A stretch of DNA of 64,000 nt from contig NZ_JARXYX010000046.1 of assembly GCF_029893585.1 (NCBI RefSeq), positions 1 through 64,000 on the forward strand, written 5' to 3'. This stretch comes from Streptomyces sp. LBL. Its GTDB lineage: Bacteria > Actinomycetota > Actinomycetes > Streptomycetales > Streptomycetaceae. The translations under genes were made by a program, and so were the position numbers. Below, piece by piece: positions 8,635 to 17,067 of this stretch; the stretch's first letter is position 1, and each line of letters starts with the position of its first letter. The notes under the pieces are model-generated. The model was given only the letters and a program-made list of their open reading frames with translations. It made no database searches and had not been told where the DNA came from.

Positions 8635-9606
8635 ATGCGGCGCAGGGGTGTCACGCGGGACGACGGCACGTGGGTGGGCCTGTCCCTGGAAGTGCAGGAC
8701 CGCCACCAGCCGGGGCTGTGCGTGTTCACTGCCGGTGCGCAACTGCTGGTCTCCCAGATGTCGCAGCCTGTGCTGCTCGCCGTCGTCGATAAGCAACACG
8801 AGGGCGTGGACTTCTGGCGCACCGACGGGTACCGCTCCTTCGTCCCGCCCTTGCGTGCTGATGCGGGCCGCGCCCTGGCGGGCAGCCCGGAACGGTGGGC
8901 CCACCGTTTTGCGCAGTACCTCATCGACTCGCCGGGCAGTCCGTTGCACGAGGGCCGGTGGCTGCTCTCGTGCGAGAGTCCGCCCCAGCGCTGGCGCCAC
9001 GCCGACGCCTCGCATGCCGAATACTGGAACTCGATGCTCGTCGACGGCCATCCAAACGGCTACATCGACTGGTTCCTCCATACTCATTCGTGGGAGGTCC
9101 TGCCGCTGCGGCCGATGCCCGGTGCCGACGACAGCCGGGTCAAGGCGTACCGCAAGCAAGCCCGTGAAGGGACACTCCCGCTCGAGGCGGTCACCCGGTG
9201 CGAGGGCAGCACGGGCTCGATGACCTCACGGTTCGCCGTGCTCGAAGTCCGGCCGTCGGGCAAGGAAGCGTCCCGCACCGCCCAGCAACAGGCCGGCGGA
9301 CGCAGGCGGGACGGTGTCCTGCCGCTGCGGACCCTGCTGGTCGAACAGTCCGCCGAAGCGGCTCATCCGAACGGCTGCTGGACGACCAACCTACCCACGT
9401 GTCGGCGTCCGGACTTCTCTCCCCAGTTACGTACAGACGAACATCCCCAGCTGTCAGGCCACTTCAGTCTCGCGATTGATGGCCTTGAGCCGGCCGTGAT
9501 CCGGCCGCTGCCGCCGGTGCCGGCCTGGCTGCGCGGGCCGCCGGGCGGCGCGCTCCCTGCCGTACGTCCGGGACGGATGGCAGGGAGCTCAGGATTCAGC
9601 GGGTGA
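8635..9606 (+). CDS. Unrecognised protein, possibly with a read-through C-terminus
   Basis: I do not recognise this gene. From the ATG at 8635 it encodes about 323 residues. The first 240 look globular (WVGLSLEVQDRHQPGLCVF, then HEGVDFWRTDGYRSF, then SHAEYWNSMLVDGHPNGYID). No signal peptide or membrane segment is seen. The last 40 codons run through a terminator hairpin belonging to the opposite-strand gene at 9596 and look non-native, so the original C-terminus was probably replaced by rearrangement near 9370-9480. An in-frame start at 8554 exists but the intervening residues look random. Confidence 0.45.
   Translation: MRRRGVTRDDGTWVGLSLEVQDRHQPGLCVFTAGAQLLVSQMSQPVLLAVVDKQHEGVDFWRTDGYRSFVPPLRADAGRALAGSPERWAHRFAQYLIDSPGSPLHEGRWLLSCESPPQRWRHADASHAEYWNSMLVDGHPNGYIDWFLHTHSWEVLPLRPMPGADDSRVKAYRKQAREGTLPLEAVTRCEGSTGSMTSRFAVLEVRPSGKEASRTAQQQAGGRRRDGVLPLRTLLVEQSAEAAHPNGCWTTNLPTCRRPDFSPQLRTDEHPQLSGHFSLAIDGLEPAVIRPLPPVPAWLRGPPGGALPAVRPGRMAGSSGFSG
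9552..9588 (-). terminator. Terminator hairpin downstream of the S8 peptidase fragment
   Basis: Perfect 10-base arms GCTCCCTGCC (9552-9561) and GGCAGGGAGC (9579-9588) with a 17-base loop. It lies just past the stop of the minus-strand peptidase fragment, as expected for its transcription terminator. Confidence 0.6.
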
Positions 9607-9876
9607 GGTGGGCGTTGAGGATGGTCTGGACGGTGCGGTTGCCGTCGGCGTCGACGGCGGTGGCGCGCAGGGACACGGAGCTGCCGGCGGCCGGGTTGTG
9701 GACCTCCACGCCGGAGACGTCTCCCGGGCCGTCGTGGACGGTGCTCCAGTTCTTTCCGCCGTCGGCGGAGGCCTCGACCTTCAGCGAGGCGGCCGTGCCG
9801 CCCTGGACGGTCACCGGAACCCGGAATCGTTTCCTTCCGGCGGGCGCCGTGTTGTCCGCAGCCAGGAGCGTGGGTC
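9596..9876 (-). pseudogene. C-terminal fragment of a secreted S8 (subtilisin-like) peptidase
   Basis: About 90 residues matching the C-terminal beta-sandwich that many Streptomyces S8 peptidases carry. Features are VEASADGGKNWSTV for the wound-strand motif, SVSLRATAVDADGNRTVQTI, and a short tail before the stop. The catalytic domain is absent. The fragment ends at about 9876, exactly where the left 33-base inverted repeat of the RidA/HxlR element begins. That is consistent with insertion or rearrangement at that point. Confidence 0.7.
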
Positions 9877-9957
9877 AGTAACTGTGACTGAGCACGCTGG
9901 TTGGCCGCTGGGCGCCGTAGTTGGTCATTTCGGCGCTCATGGGCAAAGAGCACCTGT

Positions 9958-10365
9958 TCAGTCGAGGACCGCAGTGGCTTCGATCTCGACCAGATGGTCG
10001 AGGACATCCAGTGCCGCAACGCCGATCAGCGTGGTCGGCGGGGCCGGGGCGATCCCCAGCTTCGCGGCTGCCCGGGAGATCCCTTCCAGGAGCGGGGGCA
10101 TCTTGTCGGGGGTCCAGTCGACGACGTAGAAGGTCAGCTTCGCCACGTCGCCGAAGGAGCCACCGACCTCGGCCAGGGCGGTGCCGACGTTGAGATAGCT
10201 CTGCTCGACCTGGGCGGCGAGGTCGCCTTCGCCGACCGTGACTCCCTCGGCGTCCCAGGCGACCTGCCCGGCGATAAAGACCAGTCTCGACCCGGATGCG
10301 ATCGACACCTGCCGGTAGACGTCGATCTTGGGCAATCCGCTGGGGTTCATAAAGGTGATGGCCAT
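9958..10365 (-). CDS. RidA-family (YjgF/YER057c/UK114) protein
   Basis: A 135-residue RidA-family protein. RidA members are small trimeric enzymes that hydrolyse reactive enamines and imines released by PLP enzymes, or act in degradation pathways. Visible marks are LVFIAGQVAWDAEG, the AQVEQSYLNVGTAL helix and a C-terminal VEIEATAVLD strand with the conserved glutamate. The arginine that anchors imine carboxylates in true RidA is not obvious, so a related subfamily is likely. The ATG at 10365 has GGAGA upstream. It diverges from the HxlR regulator across an operator-bearing gap. Confidence 0.85.
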   Translation of the reverse strand: MAITFMNPSGLPKIDVYRQVSIASGSRLVFIAGQVAWDAEGVTVGEGDLAAQVEQSYLNVGTALAEVGGSFGDVAKLTFYVVDWTPDKMPPLLEGISRAAAKLGIAPAPPTTLIGVAALDVLDHLVEIEATAVLD

Positions 10366-10424
10366 GCTGCCTGTCTCCTCGTCCTGAGCGCCTGTGGGCA
10401 CGCGTCCGCGCCGATCAAGACACT

Positions 10425-10461
10425 CACTCTCTTGTGGTTACTCAGAAACTGTAAGAGAGTG
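10425..10461. promoter_or_regulatory. Inverted repeat between ridA-like and hxlR-like genes
   Basis: CACTCTCTT (10425-10433) and AAGAGAGTG (10453-10461) are perfect 9-base arms around a 19-base AT-richer spacer. The site lies between the divergent starts and is a likely HxlR operator. Confidence 0.55.
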
Positions 10462-10506
10462 GACGCTGACGTGGAAGAACGCACTTTTCAGTGACTGGAG
10501 AACCTT

Positions 10507-10887
10507 ATGGTGACCAAGCAGTTCACAGGCTCGCCCGAGGATGCAGACCTGGCGCGTGCGGGCTCCTTGGCGCGGGAGATCTTCTCCGATGTCGCCAACA
10601 AGTGGGCGTTCCTCATCGTCGAGGGTCTCGGTGATCGCACCCTGCGCTTCAGTGAGCTGCGGAACGAGATCGAGGGCATCAGCCACAAGATGCTCACCCA
10701 GAACCTGCGCATGCTGGAGCGCAACGGCCTGGTCGAGCGCACCGTGTACCCCACCGTCCCACCGCGGGTCGAATACACCCTCACCGAGCCGGGTCAAGCC
10801 CTGCGCGCCACGGTCGACGGAATGTGCGGCTGGACCCACCAGTACTTCGGTCACATCGAGGCCGCCCGCCGCCGCTTCGACGCCTGA
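10507..10887 (+). CDS. HxlR-family winged-helix regulator
   Basis: A 126-residue HxlR-type regulator: IFSDVANKWAFLIVEGLGD, then RFSELRNEIEGISHKMLTQNL (recognition helix), then ERNGLVERTVYPTVPPRVEY (wing). Members often sense reactive electrophiles or redox change through a cysteine. Here the only candidate cysteine is in the C-terminal GMCGWTHQY. The ATG at 10507 has GGAG eight bases upstream. With the divergent ridA-like gene it forms a minimal enzyme-plus-regulator module inside the inverted-repeat element. Confidence 0.9.
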   Translation: MVTKQFTGSPEDADLARAGSLAREIFSDVANKWAFLIVEGLGDRTLRFSELRNEIEGISHKMLTQNLRMLERNGLVERTVYPTVPPRVEYTLTEPGQALRATVDGMCGWTHQYFGHIEAARRRFDA

Positions 10888-11142
10888 CGGCTGGCGCACG
10901 CGCCGCCGTGGGCCTGCCAGCTGCAATGCTCAGAGTGGCCAACCAGCGTGCTCAGTCACAGTAACCGACAACCCGCGTGCGTCTGGTGATCAGTTGTGCG
11001 GGATGATCCCGGTATGCGCGATCAGGAGGGGCTGTTCGAGGTCAAGCCCGAACCGCAGGGTGCCCCTCATCGCCAGCTCCTGACCTGTGGGGCGGCAGCG
11101 CCCTGCGGGCGGCCCGCCGCACTCGTTCGAAGGCACCCCGTC

Positions 11143-11905
11143 ATGCGCTCTCGCCGCTATCCCTCGGACACCACGAACGCCGAATGGACTCTGCTCGAAG
11201 GACTGTTACCCACCCCGGCCTGCGAGACCAGCAAGGGCGGCCGGCCGGAGAAACATCCACGCCGCGAGGTCGTCGACGCGATTCGCTACGTCGTCGATAA
11301 GGGCTGCAAGTGGCGGGCCCTGCCTGCGGATTTCCCGCCCTGGCGCGCGGTCTGGGGGTTCATGGCCTGCTGGGGCAGCCGCCGGGATCATCGGCCAGAT
11401 CCGGGACCATCTCGTCAGACGGATCCGCCGCGACCTGGGCAAAGGCCCCCGCGCGGTCGCCACTGTCATCGACTCCCAGAGGGTGAAAGCCGCCGAGACC
11501 GTCTCCAAGGCAACCTGCAGCTACGACGCGGGCAAGAAAATCAACGGACGCAAGCGCCACCTGGTCGTCGACACCCGCGGACTTCCCCTCATGATCATGG
11601 TCACTCCCGCCGACCTGCACGATGCCGCAGCGGCGAAGCAAGTCCTCTTCCGCCTGCGCCGGATGCACCCTGAGATCACGATTGTCTGGGCCGACTCCGC
11701 CTACGCCGGGAAGTTCGTCGACTGGGCAAAACAGCACCTCAACCTCACGATCAAGCCCGTCAGCCGTCCCGCGAGGGACTACGAACGGCTCATCCAGCAC
11801 TCCGAGACCCTGATCAGCTGGGCCGCCATCACCCTCATGACCAGATGCCTCGCCCGGAAGGGCGCCACCCCCAGCTGGGCAAGAAAGCCGACACAGGCCA
11901 GCTGA
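11143..11905 (+). pseudogene. IS5-family transposase, frameshifted and missing its catalytic Glu
   Basis: The N-terminal part (MRSRRYPSDTTNAEWTLLEG, then KWRALPADFPPWRAVWGF) is in one frame from 11143. The rest continues in the next frame from about 11370 (AAAGIIGQIRDHL). One extra G in TGCTGGGGCAGCC accounts for the shift. DDE residues include TVIDSQRVKA and VWADSAYAGKF. After LTIKPVSRP the sequence jumps straight to RDYERLIQHSETL, whereas the IS5 copy near 61.3 kb has FVVLPRRWVVERTLSW in this place. The segment with the catalytic Glu is therefore deleted and the element is dead. Confidence 0.8.
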
Positions 11906-11948
11906 ACCCTGCTCGTCCATGCCACTGCGATCCACCTGCAACAGGCGG

Positions 11949-12341
11949 TTAAGCGTCAGCCCTGGTGTCGTACGCCCGCTGGCAGCTCTGGATCTCTCCG
12001 CAGTGGTCGACAGTCCAGTCGTAGAGCCAGCCGAACGGCTCGCGCAGGGACTCGCCCAGGGGTGTGAGCGAGTACTCGACGCCGACCGGTGAGGTCGGCA
12101 GCACCGTCCGCTGAATCATGCCGTTGCGCTCAAGACGGCGCAGCGTCTGCGTGAGGACACGTTGCGTGATGCCCTCCAGACCTCGCTTCAGTTCATTGAA
12201 CCGGGTGGGCCGCACCAGCAGCGCCATCACCATCATCGACCACTTGTCCGCTATCTGGTCGAGGATCGGCCGGCTGGGGCAGTCCGCCCGGAAAACCGTC
12301 CGTGCTTCGGCGTCAACGCCGTACAGATCGGTGTCCTTCAT
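11949..12341 (-). CDS. HxlR-family winged-helix regulator
   Basis: A 130-residue HxlR regulator (ILDQIADKWSMMVMALLV, then RFNELKRGLEGITQRVLTQT, then ERNGMIQRTVLPTSPVGVEY). DCPSRPI near the N-terminus supplies the cysteine that family members commonly use for redox or electrophile sensing. The ATG at 12341 is chosen because the longer frame runs through the operator. It diverges from an enoyl-CoA hydratase-like gene, and the 23-base palindrome between them is the probable operator. It is distinct in sequence from the HxlR protein encoded at 10507. Confidence 0.9.
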   Translation of the reverse strand: MKDTDLYGVDAEARTVFRADCPSRPILDQIADKWSMMVMALLVRPTRFNELKRGLEGITQRVLTQTLRRLERNGMIQRTVLPTSPVGVEYSLTPLGESLREPFGWLYDWTVDHCGEIQSCQRAYDTRADA

Positions 12342-12395
12342 GATCCTAGGTGCTCCCAAAGTGCGTTCTTGACCATCTGGGCGCCGTCGTCGACG

Positions 12396-12418
12396 GTAGG
12401 TATGCATTGCAAACCTAC
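12396..12418. promoter_or_regulatory. 23-base near-perfect palindrome, likely HxlR operator
   Basis: GTAGGTATGCA and TGCAAACCTAC are 11-base arms with one mismatch around a central T. The site lies 55 bases upstream of the HxlR start and 30 bases upstream of the hydratase start, so it could repress both directions. Confidence 0.7.
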
Positions 12419-12447
12419 ATGCCCAGCGGTAACCAATGGAGAACCTC

Positions 12448-13281
12448 ATGACGAACGATGCCTACTCGACCCTGCGCGTGAGCAGCGAACACGGCGTCGC
12501 CCGGATCGTCCTCGACCATCCCCCGGTGAACGCGCTCGGAACGACGATGATGCGTGAGCTGCGGACGGTGCTGACGGGCCTCAGGGACGATCCTTCCGTC
12601 CGCGTGATCGTCTTCTCGAGCGCCGACCCTGAATTCTTCATCGCCCACGTGGACATGCACGTCGGCGAGGAGATGGACGTCCTCCAGGAACTCGCCGCAT
12701 CCGCGCCGGCGGACGTCAACGTGTTCCAGGCGATCGGTGAGCTGATCCGCCACCAGCCCCAGGTGACCATCGTGAAGCTCGCCGGGAAGGCCCGCGGAGG
12801 CGGGGCGGAATTCGTGGCCGCAGCGGACATGGCGTTCGCCGCTGTCGAGACCGCTGGACTCGGTCAGATCGAAGCGCTGATGGGCATCATCCCCGGCGGA
12901 GGCGGAACGCAGTACCTCCGGGACCGCGTGGGTCGCAACCGCGCACTGGAGGTGATACTCACCGCCGACCTGTTCGATGCCGAGACCGCAGCGTCCTACG
13001 GTTGGATCAACCGGGCCCTGCCGGCCGACGAGCTCGACGAGTACGTCGACCGTGTCGCTCGTAACATCGCCGCGCTGCCCGACGGTGTCATCGAAGCAGC
13101 CAAGCACTCGCTGCCCGCCGATGACTTCAAGGAAGGGCTCCTGCGTGAGAACGATGCTTGGGCTTCTACGTTCAGTCTGTCGGCCGCTCAGCACCTGATC
13201 AGCAGGGGCCTGCAGGACGGGGCGCAGACACCGGCCGGCGAACGCGACCTTGAGGGACTGATGCGTAGCGTCGCGCGCTGA
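12448..13281 (+). CDS. Enoyl-CoA hydratase/isomerase family protein
   Basis: A 277-residue crotonase-fold protein. Oxyanion-hole elements are visible in SADPEFFIAHVDMHV and KARGGGAEFVAAADMAF, and GIIPGGGGTQYL is the usual second signature. The catalytic glutamates of true hydratases are not clearly in place, so another crotonase reaction is possible. The start ATG at 12448 follows ATGGAGAACC, whose GGAG serves as ribosome-binding site; the upstream in-frame ATG at 12436 is less likely. It is controlled from the palindromic operator shared with the divergent HxlR gene. Confidence 0.85.
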   Translation: MTNDAYSTLRVSSEHGVARIVLDHPPVNALGTTMMRELRTVLTGLRDDPSVRVIVFSSADPEFFIAHVDMHVGEEMDVLQELAASAPADVNVFQAIGELIRHQPQVTIVKLAGKARGGGAEFVAAADMAFAAVETAGLGQIEALMGIIPGGGGTQYLRDRVGRNRALEVILTADLFDAETAASYGWINRALPADELDEYVDRVARNIAALPDGVIEAAKHSLPADDFKEGLLRENDAWASTFSLSAAQHLISRGLQDGAQTPAGERDLEGLMRSVAR

Positions 13282-13343
13282 TTGTCGGGCGGGTACATGA
13301 CACGTCGCTGAACGGCCCCGCAGCCGTCCCGGTCACCACACCG

Positions 13344-13782
13344 GTGGACCCTCACGCTGACGGCCGAGCACCGGCGCAGGCACGGCACCATGTACGACGC
13401 GCTGAACAATGGGAACGTCGACGTGGGCGCGACTGCGGCAGGTGCTGGCCGGGCTGCCGCAGCCCGAGGCCGCCGACGGACGCTGGTCCTGGCGGTGGAC
13501 GTCATCCACTGGCTCCGGCCGGACGCGCCGACCAGTCCGGACCGCTTGTTCTGTCTCGTCTACGGTCGTAGCGGACGCTCGTTGGACCAGTTCGTGCCCG
13601 GCTGGCCGTACTCGTTCGTCGCCGCGCTGGAGTCTGGCCGGACCTCGTGGTGTCAGATCCTGGACGCGCTGCGGCTGGGGCCGGCCGATGATGTCGCCGA
13701 GGTCACCGCGGCCCAGGTCCGCCGCGTGGTCGAGGACCTCATCGACATGGGGTGGTGGCAGCAGGGCGACCGCGACGCCTGA
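13344..13782 (+). pseudogene. IS701-like transposase, N-terminal fragment with frameshifts
   Basis: Pieces in two frames rebuild the N-terminal third of a common Streptomyces transposase: GTMYDALNNGNVDV, then ARLRQVLAGLPQPEAADGR in the next frame, then LVLAVDVIHWLRPDAPTS back in the first. It continues through GRSGRSLDQFVPGWPYSF and ends at VEDLIDMGWW. Everything beyond, including later catalytic residues, is missing. Two compensating indels plus truncation make it non-functional. Confidence 0.7.
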
Positions 13783-13827
13783 GACTCCGGAACGGCCTGT
13801 CAGATCGGAAGCCCGGCCGCGAAGCAC

Positions 13828-14525
13828 CTACTTGCTGTCGGTGCTGAAGGCGCCGGTGCTGTGGCTGGTCTGGTCCTGCAGGTCCTGCAGGGCATGCCAG
13901 CTTCTTGCGTCGGTGCTGAGGACGTCGTGCAGGTAGGCGGAGACGGCGTCGGCGACGAGGACGACGCGGGCGGGGTCCTCGTCGGTGGTGTCCTTGGCGG
14001 CCTCGCCGGAGATTCCGCCGAAGAGGTGCTCGCCCTCGGCGATGGTGAGCAGTTGCTTCGGGGCAGGGCTGAGGTGGTAGGCGTCGGTGAACCAGTCCGG
14101 TCCGCGGGTGGACATGGCCGACTGGTCCTTTCCGCCGGCGATGACCAGGGCGGGAGTGGTCATGCTGGAGAAGTCCGGGCGCGCGAACGGGAGATACTTG
14201 AGTGCGAAGGGAGTCAGGGTGTCGCCGGTACCGGTCGCCGCGATGAGTGCGCCGGCCTTGACGGAGGGGTGGGAGAAGTCCTCGCCCGGGTTGCCCTCGG
14301 TGTCAAAGACGCGGGCACCCAGGAGGGCTCCGGCGGTCTGTGCTCCCCAGGAGTGCCCGACGACAGCGATGCGATCGCGGTCGACGCGGGCGGTCAGGCC
14401 GCTGAGCTGGTCGAGGATGTCGCTGAGGCCATCCAGGACAGCGTGCAGATCGGCTATGCGCACGCGCCAGATGGTGGCGAAACGGGGATCGTCGAAGCCG
14501 ATGCTGTTGCGGCGGGAGTCCAGGT
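13828..14525 (-). pseudogene. Alpha/beta hydrolase, N-terminally truncated
   Basis: About 230 residues of an alpha/beta hydrolase. IAVVGHSWGAQTAGALLG contains the nucleophile Ser, VIAGGKDQSAM fits the acid loop, and IAEGEHLFGGISG supplies the His. The N-terminal strand and helix region before DDPRFATIWRVRIADL is gone: the frame continues upstream only as antisense of the transposition genes at 14.5-15.9 kb. The original family (dienelactone-hydrolase or chlorophyllase-like) cannot be fixed without the missing part. Confidence 0.7.
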
Positions 14526-14692
14526 TGCGTGCGGTTGCTGAGGTGGTGGGTGCTTCGGAGCGTACGGTGTGGCGCTGGCTGGAGCAGGCGAAGGCGACGG
14601 GGCGGGTGGAGGCGCCGGTCCGGCGGGGGTACGCGGTGTCGGACGGGGTGTGGGAGCTGCTGGGTGAGGCGGGGGGAATGTTTCGGAGCTGA
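14522..14692 (+). pseudogene. Transposition-protein HTH fragment with frameshift
   Basis: LRAVAEVVGASERTVWRWLE and VSDGVWELLGEAGG form an N-terminal DNA-binding domain like that of Mu/TniA-type transposases. A G-run at about 14670-14677 shifts the frame: dropping into the next frame gives NVSELRRRLVAAGGEVPVPS and joins the gene at 14704. The same domain order recurs after the ATPase gene (15642 onward). It is therefore a duplicated or recombined transposase N-terminus whose catalytic domain is missing. Confidence 0.5.
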
Positions 14693-14703
14693 GGCGCCGG
14701 CTG

Positions 14704-15645
14704 GTGGCTGCCGGCGGTGAGGTGCCGGTTCCGTCGATGTCGACGTTGAGCCGGGTGATCCGCAGGGACCGTCGGGCGGGGCGGGCTTTGCTGACCGGGC
14801 GGGAGCCTGAGGTTGCCGGGTCGCGTCGGCCGGATCCCCTCAGCGAGCTGGGCCTGGACGTGGTGGCCGAGAAGGGCGGCGGTGGGCAGGTGTTTCTGCG
14901 GGAGCAGAAGCATCTGGCGCAGGTCCCGGTCCTGGTGCCGGGCGCCCAGGTGGTGCACACACCTGCCGTTCGGTCGGTGCTGCGGACAGTCGCGCACGCG
15001 GCCGCGGTCGGGGCGGTGGTGTGTTTGTACGGCGACGCCGGTCAGGGCAAGACCGTCGCGTTGCAGTACGCCTTGTCCCAGTTGCCGCACCCGGCCAGGG
15101 TCCGCCGGGTCCACGTCGGTGTGCACCCGACGGTTCCCGAACTGCGCCGGGTACTCGCGGACGCCCTCGAGCTGGGCAGGCGTCTGCCGCGCGGGGCGGG
15201 GGAGGCCGACCTGATGCTGGTGAACGCGCTCCGACAGCCCCGCGTGCTGGTACTGGACGAGGCGCAGCGCCTTCCGGGACCGGCGCTGGAGTTTCTGCGC
15301 GGGCTGTGGGACCACCCGGACACGGCGCTCGTGCTGGCGGGGGCGGGCAGTGAACGGGCGCTGCGCCGGGTGCCCGCGCTGGCCTCTCGGGTGCTGACCT
15401 GGGAGTTGGTGCCGCGTCTTCGTCCGGGCGAGGTAGCAGCGGCGATGGCGGCCTTCCACTCGCTGTGGGAGGAGGTGGCCGAGGACGATGTCGTGTGGGT
15501 GGACGAGCATGTGTGCCACGGCAATTTCCGGACCTGGGCGAAGCTCACCTCGCACCTGACCGCCGAGATCTACGGCAAGAGCCGTGCGGTAGTGGACCGC
15601 CGGATGCTGGAGCGGGCCTGCGCACGGCTGATGGGGCCGCTGTGA
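14704..15645 (+). CDS. TniB/IstB-like AAA ATPase of a transposition module
   Basis: A 313-residue ATPase. Walker A is CLYGDAGQGKTVALQ (about residue 108), Walker B is RVLVLDEAQRL (about 182), and a sensor-like VLAGAGSERAL follows. This resembles TniB/TnsC/ExeA-type ATPases that direct a DDE transposase to its target. The first 30 residues (STLSRVIRRDRRAGRALLTG) instead match the end of a transposase HTH segment, so a deletion probably fused them. The gene overlaps the next frame by GTGA at 15642-15645. No complete transposase remains. Confidence 0.7.
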   Translation: MAAGGEVPVPSMSTLSRVIRRDRRAGRALLTGREPEVAGSRRPDPLSELGLDVVAEKGGGGQVFLREQKHLAQVPVLVPGAQVVHTPAVRSVLRTVAHAAAVGAVVCLYGDAGQGKTVALQYALSQLPHPARVRRVHVGVHPTVPELRRVLADALELGRRLPRGAGEADLMLVNALRQPRVLVLDEAQRLPGPALEFLRGLWDHPDTALVLAGAGSERALRRVPALASRVLTWELVPRLRPGEVAAAMAAFHSLWEEVAEDDVVWVDEHVCHGNFRTWAKLTSHLTAEIYGKSRAVVDRRMLERACARLMGPL

Positions 15646-16130
15646 CCGGCGCCTTGGGGCTGGGAGGGGGCGCTTCCCGCTCCGGCGTGCACGGGGACGG
15701 TGCGGACGTGCGGGGAGGCCTGCCTTCTTCCTCCCTGTCGGCGCTGCGCGGTCCTGCCGTGCGCCGGCTGCTCGCCCTGCGGCAGGAACAGAAATTGACC
15801 TCCCGTCATGTACGGCTGATGGCGGAGTCGTTGGAGGTGACGGAGCGCACGGTGTGGCGGTGGCTGGCCGCCGCCGAGCATGACGAGTCCGCGGCCGCGG
15901 AGCCTGGGGCACGGGCCCAGAGCAGGGACCGCTTCACCGTCACCTCGGAGGTGCGCCGCCTGCTGGCCTTGTGGAAGGGCAACGTCGCGGCGGTCCATCG
16001 TGAACTGACCGCTCGCGCGGTCAGGGGTGAGGGAGAGCCGCCTCCGTCGATTCCTACGCTGCACCGTGCGATCCAGCGGGACCTGACGCCGGGGGAGCGG
16101 GCCGGACTTTCAGCAGCTCAGAGGCTTGGT
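15642..16130 (+). pseudogene. Transposase (Mu/TniA-like) N-terminal HTH domain, truncated
   Basis: The GTG at 15642 overlaps the ATPase stop. The protein carries RHVRLMAESLEVTERTVWRW, then FTVTSEVRRLLALWKGNVAA, then PPPSIPTLHRAIQRDLTPGE, a two-helix-turn-helix N-terminus of a Mu-type transposase. After about residue 160 the resemblance stops and the frame reads into the direct repeat and antisense SDR sequence. The RNase H-like catalytic core is missing. Its order (ATPase first, transposase second) and the similar HTH before the ATPase point to a rearranged element. Confidence 0.6.
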
Positions 16131-16192
16131 GTTTCTCGCCGATCAGCAAGGAATGCCGGGGTGGTCAACGACTCAGGATCGAAATCAAGTTC

Positions 16193-16945
16193 TCAGATCT
16201 GGTTCTGCCCGCCGTCGACGTAGATGTTCGCGCCGACAATGTAGCTGCTCTGTCCGGAAGCCAGGAACGCCACGGCGGCGGCGACCTCCTCAGGACGCCC
16301 TATGCGGCCCTTGGCCACGGTCGCGGCGACATTCTCCTTGACGGCGGACAGTGTCTCCTCGCCACCGAGAATATTGGCGAGTCCGGGAGTTTCGACCCCG
16401 CCCGGCGACACCGCGTTGACCCTGATGCCCCGGCCCTTGAGTTCGTTGGACCATGTCCGCGCGAACGACCGGACGGCGGCCTTGGACGCCGCGTATGCAC
16501 CGAACGCCTCCATGCCGTTGTCGGCGGCTGTGGAGGAGATCAGGATGACCGAGGCGCCGTCATTGAGCAGCGGGAGCGCCTTCTGCACGGTGAACAGAGT
16601 GCCCCGGACGTTGACTCCGAAGGTTTGGTCGAAGTGGTCTTCGGTGGTCTGCTCCAGCGTGCCAAACGCACCGACCGCCGCGTTCGCGACGAGCACGTCC
16701 AGTCCCTGTCCCCGGGCGCGGACCGCGTCGTAGAGCCGGTCCAGGTCGGCTGCCTCGGAGATGTCGCCGACCACCGCGGTGGCCCTGGATGTTCCGATGG
16801 TCTCGATGGCGGCATCCAACTCGGTCTTGCGCCGGCCTGTGATGAACACGTGCGCGCCCTCGTCTGCCAGACGTGCGGCGGTGGCCAGACCGATTCCGGT
16901 GCTGCCGCCGGTGACCACAGCCGTCCTGCCCTCAAGCTGTCCCAT
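16193..16945 (-). CDS. SDR-family oxidoreductase
   Basis: A 250-residue classical short-chain dehydrogenase. TGGSTGIG cofactor motif near residue 13, [10 protein letters not shown] where the Arg favours NADP(H), VANAAVG, and the catalytic [19 protein letters not shown]. The C-terminus [14 protein letters not shown] is typical of FabG-like members. It diverges from the AraC-type regulator at 17068. The pair forms a regulator-plus-oxidoreductase module like others in this window. The substrate is unknown. Confidence 0.92.
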   Translation of the reverse strand: MGQLEGRTAVVTGGSTGIGLATAARLADEGAHVFITGRRKTELDAAIETIGTSRATAVVGDISEAADLDRLYDAVRARGQGLDVLVANAAVGAFGTLEQTTEDHFDQTFGVNVRGTLFTVQKALPLLNDGASVILISSTAADNGMEAFGAYAASKAAVRSFARTWSNELKGRGIRVNAVSPGGVETPGLANILGGEETLSAVKENVAATVAKGRIGRPEEVAAAVAFLASGQSSYIVGANIYVDGGQNQI

Positions 16946-17067
16946 GCGAGTGCCTCCATAGCCCTCTGTGTTGACCTGCTTCGATAGCCATACTCCAGGA
17001 ACACCCCGGTACAGTGCATCACATATAGTCCTTATTTCTTTACGTATCGTCCAGAAGGGAGGAGCGC

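Larger units (their letters stand above)
9874..10969. mobile_element. RidA-HxlR cassette bounded by 33-base inverted repeats
   Basis: Left arm 9874-9906 and right arm 10937-10969 are inverted copies matching at 31 of 33 bases, with a perfect 26-base inner core (ACTGTGACTGAGCACGCTGG plus TTGGCC). The 1.03 kb between them holds only ridA-like and hxlR-like genes and no transposase. Terminal repeats of this length and quality are what a non-autonomous transposable cassette would show. A clear target duplication was not found directly outside the arms. The left arm starts where a peptidase gene is cut off, and the right arm lies about 20-40 bases from a dead IS5-type copy. Confidence 0.6.

Noticed and set aside
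14600-15912. Minus-strand extension of the alpha/beta hydrolase to 694 codons
   Set aside because: The extension is antisense to the ATPase and transposase HTH genes, which show clear Walker motifs on the other strand.
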